Below, piece after piece: positions 25,304-35,100 of a stretch of DNA of 64,000 nt. Below the pieces are notes generated by a model. That model saw nothing but the letters and a program-made list of their open reading frames with translations. It was not told where the DNA came from and searched no databases. Within the stretch, counting starts at the first letter, position 1, and every line of letters begins with the position of its first letter. The position numbers and the translations under genes are program-made. Where the stretch lies: contig JAEZQY010000062.1 in NCBI GenBank assembly GCA_023441055.1, forward strand, positions 58,820 to 122,819. Reading direction: 5' to 3'. The DNA is from Bacillota bacterium (GTDB lineage: Bacteria > Bacillota > Bacilli > Paenibacillales > UBA4045).

Positions 25304-27043
25304 ATGGACAATACCAATAACAGACCTCTTATCAATTCCATTCGCTTCAAGCTTATTGCCGGATTGCTGGCTGTCGTGCTGCCCGTTGTGGCCTATCTTA
25401 TCTACAGCAACGTGTATTCCATCCAGCTGGTCAGAAACCAGGTGGCTGAGCTGAGCAGCAGCACAACAAGCTTATATATGGATATTGTGGATCAGACGTT
25501 AGACTCCGTAGATGCGTACTTATTGCGCTTCATCATTGAGGAGAACGGCTTTTCTCCGCTTGAGTCCGCCACCAAAAAGGATTCAGACACCTATCAGCTG
25601 GAGAAAATCCGCATCTTCCAGAAGATGAATGAAGATATGTACTATCACCAAATGCTGGACTTCACTTTTATCTATACAGTGGCTAATGACGAATTGATCT
25701 TCGTACCCAATCAGCAAAATCAGGGATCGACGGAGAGCGGGGACTGGCGAAGCGTCAACCAGTTGCTGACGTCGTTCTTCCGTTCTCGACTAGCTGAGGC
25801 TGAGTTTGACAAACGATGGTTCGACATGAAAATTGGCGATGACTATTATTTTATGCGCATCATACGATCCGGCAAGCTATATATCGGGATGGGGATTAAT
25901 ACCGCACATCTGCTAGAACCGATTCAGCTATCAAGCTTGGGTGATAATGTGCTGACCTTGTTCACGAATGAGCGGAATGAGCCGTTGCATGATGCGCGCA
26001 TTGTTGACGGATTGCCCACAGATTTGGCTTTCAACAACAATCATTATAGACTTACAGGCGGACAAGACAGCGATTATCTCATTGTCGGCGAAGCCTCTGG
26101 GAAAGGCTCATTCCATTTGGTCTCGTTAGTGCCGGATGACGTCATTCTCGATCAGCTGCCTTTCCTGCTTCGCGTTACGTATTTAATTGCCGCAGCTTCT
26201 GTTCTCACCGTTGCCATTGCTTTATTCGCGTTGCGCAAAATCGTGCTCTTACCCATTCACCGGATGCTGCTGGCCATGCGCAAGGTGAAGGAAGGGCAGC
26301 TTGACGCGAGGATTGACCCTTCTAAATCTTCGAATGAATTCGAAATCATGGACGAGACGTTCAATGACATGGTAGCCGAAATGCAGCAATTGAAAATTGA
26401 CATTTATGAGGAGCAGCTGGCTAAGCAGAAAGTAGAGCTCAAGCAGCTTCAATTGCAAATTAACCCGCACTTCTTCTTGAATTCGCTGAACATCGTTTTC
26501 TATCTAGCGAAGGATAAGAAGTATGATTTGATTCAGGAGCTATCCTTATCCTTGATTCAATACTTCCGGTTTATGTTCCGCTCAGGGACGGATTATGTTT
26601 CCCTGCGCGATGAGATCAAGCATACCGAAAATTACTTGAGGATTCAGACCTTCCGATTTCCGCACAGCCTAACCTACGAGACGGAGGTGCCGGAACAGCT
26701 GCTGTCAGTTAGCCTGCCGCCTCTTATGATCCAAACCTTCGTGGAGAATTCTATCAAATATGCAATCGATACGGATCGGAAAACACATATCCACATCGCT
26801 GCGTGGTCATCCTCATCAGAGCAGCTCAGCATCCGAATTCGGGATACAGGGGGCGGCTTCTCTGAACAGATACTGCGAATGCTGCAGCAGAATATCATTC
26901 CAACAACAGTCGAGGGAGAGCAAATTGGGATATGGAATGTGAAGCGAAGGCTGGAGCTCCTGTATAGCGGTCAAGCGGAAATTCGTTTCTATAACCAAGA
27001 CGGAGCTGTCGTTGACATTACTATGCCGTTAAAGCAGTCATGA
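25304..27043 (+). CDS. Sensor histidine kinase, YesM type
   Basis: A 579-residue membrane kinase. Two membrane segments (about residues 16-36 and 300-322) flank an extracellular sensor region of about 260 residues. A HAMP linker follows, then the His_kinase domain with phospho-acceptor His in LQINPHFFLNSLNIVFYL, and an ATP-binding domain (TFVENSIKYAI, RDTGGGF). I chose ATG 25304 after GGAGGAAG; an in-frame ATG at 25244 lies in the binding-protein gene. It phosphorylates the regulator 23 bases downstream. Confidence 0.88.
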   Translation: MDNTNNRPLINSIRFKLIAGLLAVVLPVVAYLIYSNVYSIQLVRNQVAELSSSTTSLYMDIVDQTLDSVDAYLLRFIIEENGFSPLESATKKDSDTYQLEKIRIFQKMNEDMYYHQMLDFTFIYTVANDELIFVPNQQNQGSTESGDWRSVNQLLTSFFRSRLAEAEFDKRWFDMKIGDDYYFMRIIRSGKLYIGMGINTAHLLEPIQLSSLGDNVLTLFTNERNEPLHDARIVDGLPTDLAFNNNHYRLTGGQDSDYLIVGEASGKGSFHLVSLVPDDVILDQLPFLLRVTYLIAAASVLTVAIALFALRKIVLLPIHRMLLAMRKVKEGQLDARIDPSKSSNEFEIMDETFNDMVAEMQQLKIDIYEEQLAKQKVELKQLQLQINPHFFLNSLNIVFYLAKDKKYDLIQELSLSLIQYFRFMFRSGTDYVSLRDEIKHTENYLRIQTFRFPHSLTYETEVPEQLLSVSLPPLMIQTFVENSIKYAIDTDRKTHIHIAAWSSSSEQLSIRIRDTGGGFSEQILRMLQQNIIPTTVEGEQIGIWNVKRRLELLYSGQAEIRFYNQDGAVVDITMPLKQS

Positions 27044-27066
27044 CATAACAAGTAGGAGGCATTGGC

Positions 27067-28638
27067 ATGTTTCGATTGTTGATCGTTGATGATGAAGTCA
27101 TTATCGCGAACGGTATTAAGACGAGCTTTGATTGGAAGGGGCTTGGTTTTGTTAAGGTTGTGACGGCCTATAATATGCGTCAAGCCAAGGAGGCGTTCGC
27201 TTCCGATTCATTCGATGTGATGATTTGTGATATTGAGATGCCGCAGGGCACAGGCTTCGATCTGTTCGCTTGGGTGCGGGAGGCGCATCCGCGGACGGAG
27301 TGTATCTTCCTAACCTGCCATATGGAATTTGATTACGCCAAGAAGGCGATACAGCTCGGCAGCCTGGATTACCTTCTGAAACCGGTGCTGGATGAAGAAC
27401 TGAAGAGAACGGTAGTTAAGGCGCTTATGAAAATCCGGCAAGAGCGCGAGAATGACGCTAAACTGTTAGAGCGCTTATGGTTAGATGTGCTGCGCCGGGA
27501 ATTGCCGGCTCGAGCCAGCATCATTATTGAGGAAGCCAAGCGTCTGCACCTCTCCTACACGACAGAATCATTATTCCTGCCGGTGCTCATTCACCTGAAT
27601 TATTGGGACAAGGCGCTGGAGGCTCGAGATGAGCAAATCATGCTGTATGCGCTGCGTAATTCGTTGGAGGAACTGGTGGTCAGTCACTTTCAGGGCTCGC
27701 ATGCGGTTTACTTGGGCGAAGGTTCCTTTGTCCTCCTGGTACCGTCGGAGCATGATTCTGCGGGGGCCTTGATTCCCTCTGTGGCAGACCGGTGCGCTGC
27801 GTATATAGAAGCCTGCAACGCGTACTTCTATTGTCATCTGTCCTGTTATATCGGAAGATTAACGCCGATTGAACAGCTTGCTCATATGTATGAACTACTT
27901 GCGCAATTCCAGAGGAGCCAAGTGAATACGGCGGATCGTGTCTTGTTGTTAGACGAGCAACCCAGGGGGGAATGCAAGATCTCGCTGCCAAATATGCAGG
28001 TTTGGGTCGAGATGCTTAGGAGGCAGGAGCAGGAACGGCTGCTGGACGAGATGAGTAATTTTCTGGATAGTTGGAAGGAGATCGACAGTCTGGATACGAA
28101 GTGGCTTCAACGCTTCTATCAGAGCTTCCTTCAGGTCGTGCTGCATACGCTTCAGGAAACTGGGTTAAGAGCGGAAGAAATACTGCACGGGCACTTGGCG
28201 TTAGAGAGAGCAATGGTCGCTACGCGTTCAATCCGAGATCTGCAAAGCTGGGCGACGGATGTGATTGTCATTGCGGTGTCCAGTATGAAGGCGCTGGAGT
28301 CAAATGAGACCATTGTGGATAAGATTCAGCGTTACATCGATTTGCATCTGGATGATGAGCTGCTCTCCAGACAATACATTGCAGACTACGTTGGATTAAG
28401 TCCGGATTATGTGGTTAAGCTGTTCAAGAAGGAGACAGGTGTATCGATCTCGGATTATTTGTTGCAGCAGAGGCTTTCACGAGCCAAGGAGCTGCTGCTT
28501 AAGTCCGATATGTCTATCAGCGAAGTGGCGTTGTCGGTTGGCTATGCCAACTTCTCCTATTTCTCGACGCTATTCCGCAAGGAAACCGCAATGACGGCCC
28601 AGGAATTTCGCAGGCGTCATGCCCTGCATAGGTCATAA
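27067..28638 (+). CDS. AraC-type response regulator (YesN type)
   Basis: A 523-residue regulator. The receiver domain is at residues 1-120 (LLIVDDEVIIANGI; phospho-acceptor Asp in VMICDIEMPQG; Lys in DYLLKPVLDE), followed by a long linker. The C-terminal AraC double helix-turn-helix is at about 420-520 (SRQYIADYVGLSPDYVVKLF, then SISEVALSVGYANFSYFS). TAGGAGG precedes ATG 27067. It likely activates the promoters marked by the 48-bp elements at 12456 and 28658; this rests on position and sequence sharing only. Confidence 0.88.
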   Translation: MFRLLIVDDEVIIANGIKTSFDWKGLGFVKVVTAYNMRQAKEAFASDSFDVMICDIEMPQGTGFDLFAWVREAHPRTECIFLTCHMEFDYAKKAIQLGSLDYLLKPVLDEELKRTVVKALMKIRQERENDAKLLERLWLDVLRRELPARASIIIEEAKRLHLSYTTESLFLPVLIHLNYWDKALEARDEQIMLYALRNSLEELVVSHFQGSHAVYLGEGSFVLLVPSEHDSAGALIPSVADRCAAYIEACNAYFYCHLSCYIGRLTPIEQLAHMYELLAQFQRSQVNTADRVLLLDEQPRGECKISLPNMQVWVEMLRRQEQERLLDEMSNFLDSWKEIDSLDTKWLQRFYQSFLQVVLHTLQETGLRAEEILHGHLALERAMVATRSIRDLQSWATDVIVIAVSSMKALESNETIVDKIQRYIDLHLDDELLSRQYIADYVGLSPDYVVKLFKKETGVSISDYLLQQRLSRAKELLLKSDMSISEVALSVGYANFSYFSTLFRKETAMTAQEFRRRHALHRS

Positions 28639-28657
28639 CGGAAAATCGAAAGCCGCT

Positions 28658-28705
28658 TATCGGAATCTTGAAAGCAAGGCTCACCCCTAATGTGGACAAT
28701 AGAGA
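28658..28705 (+). promoter_or_regulatory. 48-bp promoter element B (shared with 12456-12503)
   Basis: It has the same length and layout as element A: TATCGGA, TTGAAAGCA at positions 11-19, and GACAATAGAGA at the end, with 35 of 48 positions identical. It lies about 40 bases before the esterase start, where an activated promoter is expected. Confidence 0.6.
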
Positions 28706-28747
28706 TAAGTGATCTCGAAATCAATAAAACATTAGGCGGTGTAGATG

Positions 28748-29608
28748 ATGGCAGTCTTAAAGATGAATTTTTTATCCAAGACGTTAAATATGCAGACGAA
28801 TGTTACGGTTATTTTGCCGACGTATAGTTTTGCAGACTCCATGGAAGGCATAGAATCAACTTATGTGCAGGGGATGAAATATCAAGTCATGTATTTGCTG
28901 CACGGGGGCTGTGGAGACGACAGCGATTATGTGAACTTCACGAATATTGTTCGCTATGCAGATATGTATAAGCTGGCTGTTATTATGCCATCCGTCAATA
29001 ATTCCAGTTATACGGATTATGACGGAATGGATTTCTACACCTATGTTTCGGACGAGCTGCCGAAGGTGTGCGAAGCGCTGTTCCCCATATCTACAGCGCG
29101 CGAGGACACCTTCATTGCGGGATTGTCAATGGGATCGCACGGCGCTATGAAGATCGCGATGAATCACCCCGAACGATTCGCTGCTGCTCTGATGATGTCA
29201 GGCGCATCCTATCGTCCTGAAGTTCCGAGCGTTGTGAAGACCGTGAACGGCGAGTTTCACTTTGATGTTGAAATCCCGGTTCCCATCAGGGGGGGAGTCA
29301 TGCCGAAGCTGAACGACCCGGAATTTATTAGCGGAACGGTCAATGATGTATACGCGATCGCGAAGCGGAACGTGGAGGAAGGGAAGAAGCTGCCCAAGCT
29401 GTTCTTCCGGGTGGGAGATTGCGACCATGCGCTTTATCGCGCACTCAAGGCGGAGGAGGATTTGCGAGGGTGGGGGTATGAGACGAAGATGGAGGTCGTT
29501 CCTGGTATGGGTCACGAATGGGATTTATGGGATGACTCCTTGCGCCTTGCGATTCGAGAATGGCTGCCTCTGCGTCGTCAAGTGATTTATCCGAATAGCG
29601 GAGTCTAG
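28748..29608 (+). CDS. Esterase-family (EstA/FGH-like) hydrolase
   Basis: A 286-residue cytoplasmic alpha/beta hydrolase. The oxyanion region is LLHGGCGDDSDY, the nucleophile elbow AGLSMGSHGAM (Ser at about 127), the likely Asp in VGDCDHAL, and His in GMGHEWDLWDD. It ends WLPLRRQVIYPNSGV, close to the ending of the 22765 protein, of which it is the catalytically intact paralogue. An ATG three bases upstream (28745) is equally possible. Its promoter carries 48-bp element B, tying it to the importer operon. It probably removes an acyl group from the imported compound. Confidence 0.86.
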   Translation: MAVLKMNFLSKTLNMQTNVTVILPTYSFADSMEGIESTYVQGMKYQVMYLLHGGCGDDSDYVNFTNIVRYADMYKLAVIMPSVNNSSYTDYDGMDFYTYVSDELPKVCEALFPISTAREDTFIAGLSMGSHGAMKIAMNHPERFAAALMMSGASYRPEVPSVVKTVNGEFHFDVEIPVPIRGGVMPKLNDPEFISGTVNDVYAIAKRNVEEGKKLPKLFFRVGDCDHALYRALKAEEDLRGWGYETKMEVVPGMGHEWDLWDDSLRLAIREWLPLRRQVIYPNSGV

Positions 29609-29657
29609 TAAACCCGAAGACGGAATAGATCCCCAAGCAATTTCTGAATAACGCAAA

Positions 29658-29694
29658 GTGGCAGTCCGGAGCATTTCTCGTCCGGGGCTGCCAC
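29658..29694. terminator. Hairpin between convergent genes
   Basis: GTGGCAG (29658-29664) pairs with CTGCCAC (29688-29694), with an inner CCGGA/TCCGG helix. It lies between the converging 28748 and 29711 genes and may stop transcription from both sides. No strong T-run is seen. Confidence 0.55.
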
Positions 29695-29710
29695 ATGTTC
29701 AATTAGACCC

Positions 29711-31855
29711 TTATTGAATGATAATCTCATACCAGAAAGCTTGATGCCGGCCATCGATATGGAATGAATAGCCATCGGGCAGCTGTTCGACTGGAACTTG
29801 TCGGTCTGTGCGGCATCCTTGCTGATCGAGAATGTTAACGACAATCGCAGTTACAGGAGCTTCAGCACCGCTGCTGGCCGAATCATTCTCTACCGCGCTT
29901 GTGCCGATGGTGCTATGAAGAATAATGCGAGCTTGCACGGGCTCAATCAGCAATGGCAGTTCACCTACTTCCTCGAGCTGCATGCCATCCTTGCTGTATC
30001 GCATACCGGTACGCTTGCACCGCGCTAATGCCGACAGCAGTAATCGTCTGCTTGTACGGATAGGCTCCTTCTCCAAACTGGCCAGCAGCAAATTGACGAA
30101 CGGAGTATCAATCTGCTCTACACTAAAGTCGTTGAATGTCAGTCGGTCCTGCCCTTTAGTAAAGCCGACAAATCCTTGCGTTCCAGGTGTGTTCAGGGTG
30201 ATCAGGCATTGTCTGTAATCCCAGATCAGCTGGCCGGTAGAGCTGCGGATGACTCGCGCATTCCGATCCCAGTATTGCTGATGTTGATCGATTGTGTCGC
30301 ACTCGTCTTCTGAGCTCAGAATTTGAGGGAAGGATACGCCAATCTTCCCGACAGCCAGCCATTCCTGTTCCACGGCAACAGGCAATACCGGATCGTCCAC
30401 GAAGGTTTCCGTATCGACTCGCTGCAGCTTTACCCAGTCAGCCTCCTTCAGGTCGCCACGGTAAAGCATACGTGCAAGCGCTGGGTACTGTCCCAGATGA
30501 GGCGGCGTGTTCGTGCTGTAAATACTGTTAAAGTGATCCATCGCATATGAGAATGATCCACCCCAGCCTTGCAAGCCGAGCCCATAAGCTGCAATGAGGA
30601 ACGGACCTTCTGTGATCCATTCGTTGGGCGGTATGCAGTTCCATTCGGACATGAAATAGGGAAGCCCAGCTACTTGCTCACCGCCTCGCTTCAGTAACGC
30701 TGATCCCGGGGATTCAAGCATGGAAGGAAAGGCGAACGAGCCAGGCTGCAGAACATGTCCTTTACCGCTGCCCCAGTATGCATGCCGATCGATGGGGCCG
30801 ACCATGGCATCGCTCAGCAGATTGTAGTATTGTGGGATGCCCTCCGGGGTGAACCAAGGTGATCCGATAAGAACGCCCTTATACCCCGTCGCGCGGATGG
30901 CTTCCCTATATCGCGAATAGTAGCGATTCTGCGTCTCGTGCAGGAAGCTTGCCGTATCTAGCAATCGTTGCTTCCACTTAGGCCGGTAGCCGGCTTGCCC
31001 CGGGTGAAGCGGCTGATCCTTGAAGAGACACTGAACCGTTCCCTTCAACATACATTCATTTTCCTCCACCGCTTCCTTTCCCCATGCCGCTATCCATTCT
31101 GACTCCGAGCCGTTGTATTTGGCAGCGAGCCACTCGCTGAACATGCTATTGAGCAGCTTCCAATAGTACGGGTATTTCTGCGCTTTCCATTCCGCAAAGA
31201 AAAATATATTATCTTCGTTCTGCAGCTCAATCATGGCGAGCGCTGGATCGTCCGCGTACCGAAGTCCGGTGTAGGGATTGACATGCTCCAACAGATTGAC
31301 CGTCAATTGGATGATCAAATTCTGAATATCTTCCGCTGTATTGACTAATCCGTATGAATTGTGTTCGCCGAAAAATAGATCCATGCCGACAAAGCCGCTC
31401 TCCAGAGCGTCATGCTCGTTCACCATATGACCGAATATATGACTCCAGGTCACATAGATCCCTTCAGCGCGCAGGTCGGCGAAGAAACGATCCATTCGAT
31501 CCAGCTTTACAGGATCCAGCTTTGTCGAAGGTCCATCGGACACAACGATACCGCTTGTGGGCCAGGTGAATTTGTGAAATCGTACCGCATTCATGCCAAG
31601 CTTAGCGAGACGGTTTACGAATGCGGGACCTAGCTCGATCGGATGGACATGCTTTTCCGTAACATTGGTGCCCCAGAACTTGATGGGCGTTCCGTCCTCG
31701 AATACAAATGAATGGTCTACTGTTCGGAGCCAGCCATGCTTTCCGGCTGGCTTGGCTAGCCAATCTCGCGCATCAATGGCGCTCTCCCGCATGTCCTGGA
31801 TATTCTCCTCATATGGATACCATTCCGCAGCTTGCCCTCGCTTGTCCATCATCAC
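29711..31855 (-). CDS. GH-A-clan (GH5-like) glycoside hydrolase
   Basis: A 714-residue protein without signal peptide. An N-terminal TIM barrel shows FWGTNVTEKHVHPIELG and MNAVRFHKFTWP (early barrel strands). IELQNEDNIFFF at about residue 210 holds the acid/base Glu after an Asn, and YFMSEWNCIPPNEW at about 403 holds the nucleophile Glu. The last 250 residues form beta-rich domains. The exact GH family and substrate are uncertain. GTG 31855 (or ATG 31852) follows AGAAGG. It is convergent with the 28748 esterase and may serve the same substrate. Confidence 0.78.
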   Translation of the reverse strand: MMMDKRGQAAEWYPYEENIQDMRESAIDARDWLAKPAGKHGWLRTVDHSFVFEDGTPIKFWGTNVTEKHVHPIELGPAFVNRLAKLGMNAVRFHKFTWPTSGIVVSDGPSTKLDPVKLDRMDRFFADLRAEGIYVTWSHIFGHMVNEHDALESGFVGMDLFFGEHNSYGLVNTAEDIQNLIIQLTVNLLEHVNPYTGLRYADDPALAMIELQNEDNIFFFAEWKAQKYPYYWKLLNSMFSEWLAAKYNGSESEWIAAWGKEAVEENECMLKGTVQCLFKDQPLHPGQAGYRPKWKQRLLDTASFLHETQNRYYSRYREAIRATGYKGVLIGSPWFTPEGIPQYYNLLSDAMVGPIDRHAYWGSGKGHVLQPGSFAFPSMLESPGSALLKRGGEQVAGLPYFMSEWNCIPPNEWITEGPFLIAAYGLGLQGWGGSFSYAMDHFNSIYSTNTPPHLGQYPALARMLYRGDLKEADWVKLQRVDTETFVDDPVLPVAVEQEWLAVGKIGVSFPQILSSEDECDTIDQHQQYWDRNARVIRSSTGQLIWDYRQCLITLNTPGTQGFVGFTKGQDRLTFNDFSVEQIDTPFVNLLLASLEKEPIRTSRRLLLSALARCKRTGMRYSKDGMQLEEVGELPLLIEPVQARIILHSTIGTSAVENDSASSGAEAPVTAIVVNILDQQGCRTDRQVPVEQLPDGYSFHIDGRHQAFWYEIIIQ

Positions 31856-32090
31856 GGTATGCTACCTTCTTTCTTCATTATTTATGTCTCATAAGCTTAA
31901 TCAATGTCTACACGGAAATATATATCGATTATTTTGGATCTCATATTCAATGTGTTCAATTGTGGGCAGGAGAAAGCTTGGCGAATAACGTTTTCTTTAG
32001 ATCATATGCAAAGCATGTTCTGGATCTCGAATATCGGATACAGGCGAACCAGATATCCGTTGGCTGTTGAATGATGATCAAGATTATTTG

Positions 32091-32119
32091 TTGAAGAATA
32101 TGGTACAAGTAACTATAAT
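32091..32119 (+). promoter_or_regulatory. Promoter of the large LuxR-type regulator
   Basis: TTGAAG (32091-32096) and TATAAT (32114-32119) are separated by 17 bp, about 30 bases before the gene start. The rest of the divergent intergenic region (31856-32090) shows no other clear element to me. Confidence 0.7.
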
Positions 32120-32150
32120 CGAATTATTGATATAGATAAGAGGACTCCTT

Positions 32151-35100
32151 ATGACCATGAGCCAAGAAACTACGCTTCATGAATGGATATCGGTTTCTCC
32201 ATTGACCATTCATGATTTTCTCGATATTTCGGTAATTTTAACAGAAATGGTAGATAACATACATAAGCAGAATGAAACGATAGGCACATTAAATCCTAAG
32301 GATATAAAGATACGCGCAAGGTTAAAGCAGGCGGTCGTTACGGATGCGAAGAGCTGGAATGCGGCTTATCGCTCGCCTGAATATTCGGGTACGATGAATC
32401 GTGTGCCGGATGCTCGCAGTGATCTTTATTCGCTTGGGGTTATTTTCTATGAGCTGCTGACAGGACACCTGCCGATTCAACCAAGAGGTACAGATGGTGA
32501 TTGGGCATTCGCGCATGTTGTAGAACGCCCAGAGCCCTTAACGATGTACCGATCTGAACTAGAAGGACCCATTCAAGCGATTGTTATGAAGCTGTTAGCG
32601 AAGTCGCCTGATTCTCGCTACCAAACTGCTTTTGGTTTATTGGCTGACCTGAAGCTCTGCGTCAGCAATCTGGAACAACGCGGCGCATTGGGGCCGATCG
32701 ATATTGGGCGAATTGATGAGCGGAGCCAATTTCGACAACCGTCGAATCCCATTGGTCGGGATGATGTGCTTCTTGAATTGGAAGCAGCCTACGCGCAAGC
32801 CGCGCAAGGATCATTTGTGTGGGTGAGTGTAAGTGGAGAGAAGGGCACAGGGAAAAGCTATCTGATCTCGCATTTTGTTAGGACCTTAAGCAATCGTGGC
32901 GCGCACGTAATGACTGCTGTGTGCTCTGATGATAATCAGGGGCAACCTTTTGCAGCTATTCTTCAAGCCATTAGGCATGGATTGGAGCAGCTATGGGGTG
33001 AGGATGCTGAGACGATAGCAACGGTGAAAAATGGTTTAGTGCGTGAGCTTGGAGAGGATGCGGCTCATATCCATACGCTATTGCCAGAGGCAGCAGCTCT
33101 ATTGGGCTTGCCTTCGCATGAGACAATCTCACCTTCGCTCCATGAGCAGCAGATCAAGGAAGCTCTGCTAGCTGTTATTCGCAGCTTTACGACTTACTGT
33201 AAACCGATCGTGCTGTGGTTGGATGATTGGGATCAGGCAGATTCCGGCACACTGGATATCATCTACAGATTGCGGCAGCAAGAGAAATTCGGGATATTGT
33301 TGATAGGTACACAGCGTACCGAGATGGAATTAAATCTTGGCATCCGCACGACGAAGCACATTCAGTTAGAGTCATTCGTTTATGAGGATGTACGACAATG
33401 GATGATGATTACTGCTCATGAGGATTCGATGAGGTTGCGTGTGTTTGCTAGATGGGTATTTGATCTTACAAGCGGTAACCCAAGCGCTATTCGAACGCTG
33501 CTTCAGCAATGGATCATACAGGAGAAGCTGGTATTTGATGAACTGCAGCAGCGTTGGACATGGGATCTAGTGATGAATGACATGCAGCATGATTTACTGG
33601 GTTCGACGAATCGCTATGAAGAGGAACTTCACAGGTTAGATGAGCGTTCTAAGCAGCTGTTAATCATTGCCTCAGTGTGCGGTATGCGATTCAACTCGTC
33701 CGTTCTCAGTGAAGCAAGCGGCCATCCGCACCTTGTGACACTTTCAATATTAGAGTCTGCAGAGAAGGAAGGCATCATCTACCGTGACGATGAGGAAGTG
33801 GATGTTGTCGGCGATGAGCAGGGTAGAGATTATTTATTCATGCATACCCAGTTACAGAGTATGCTGTATAAGTGCCTAGAGGGTAGCCATGAGCAGTGGC
33901 ATTATAAGATGGGGTGGATCTATAAAAAACGTCTAGCGTCAACCTCAATAGAGGATGTCAGGCGTGTCGCTTATCATTGGAATCGAATTCTGAATCAACT
34001 CTCGATGGATGAGCAGCGTGAGCTGGCGCAATATAATACGCAATTGTGTGTGTTGATGAATAAGTACAGGAGGTACCCGGATGCCAAAGCTTATGCGGAT
34101 AAAGCCATATATTTGATGGAGCAATTAGGTGAGCGGATATCTAATCGTTACCGCTGCTATACGGAGCTGGCTTATAGCGAATATATGCTTGGCAATTTGG
34201 AGCAGATGCGCGCGCATTTTCAATATTTAATGGATAATGCTGATGAGTTAGGGCGAAAAGAGAGAGTTAATCTTGCGATTAACCAGATCGAAATGTTCAC
34301 GTTTGAGAATAACGCGGAAGCGATCCGTAATGGTCAGATGGCATTAGCCGAATACGGGTGGTTATTGCCGAAGCGAGCGTCGGTATGGCTAGTATTGACT
34401 GAAGTGGTGCGTACTCAACTTGCTCTTAGGAAGAGCGGTGATGTGCTGAGTACGCTGCCATCCAATACGAATACTGATTATGAGTTGTTAAATCGCATGC
34501 TCCTAAATCTGAGTGTACCGCTGGTGGCTGAACGACCGATTGAGCAGATTGTGTTAAGTTCTCGATTCATTCGTTATGGACTAAAGCAAGGTTTGAATGA
34601 ATATTTGTTATGCAATATCGGGCTATATGAGCTGATTCTGCAGAGAGGGGCACCATGGCTGTATCGGCTTCTACCCACAGAATCGCTGAGAAAACTGCAA
34701 TCGACATCAGTCGCCCATGAGGTTCATCAGTATCGCTTACCACTTATATTTGCTATGACGATACAACTAGAACAGCCTAGCGAAGCGACGGATTATCTGA
34801 TGAAATCGATGCGCCGATCGGTGGAATATGGCGATATAACGATGGTTAATCTGTCGATCATTACGATATTAATCACCTATTATGGCAATGTACATAGATT
34901 AACGGAGCTCCTATCGACCATCGAGCTTGAAGCTCAGCATATGCTCGATGAGAAGACGTTGAATGTACTCAAACTGACCAAGACTTATGGTGAAGCGTTG
35001 CGGGATGAACGTATGCAAAAGCAATATATCAAGCCCGCTAGATATGCTGATCAACTTGAGGAAGACAATTATACTTGTATTTGCAAGCTTGAGGTCGCCT

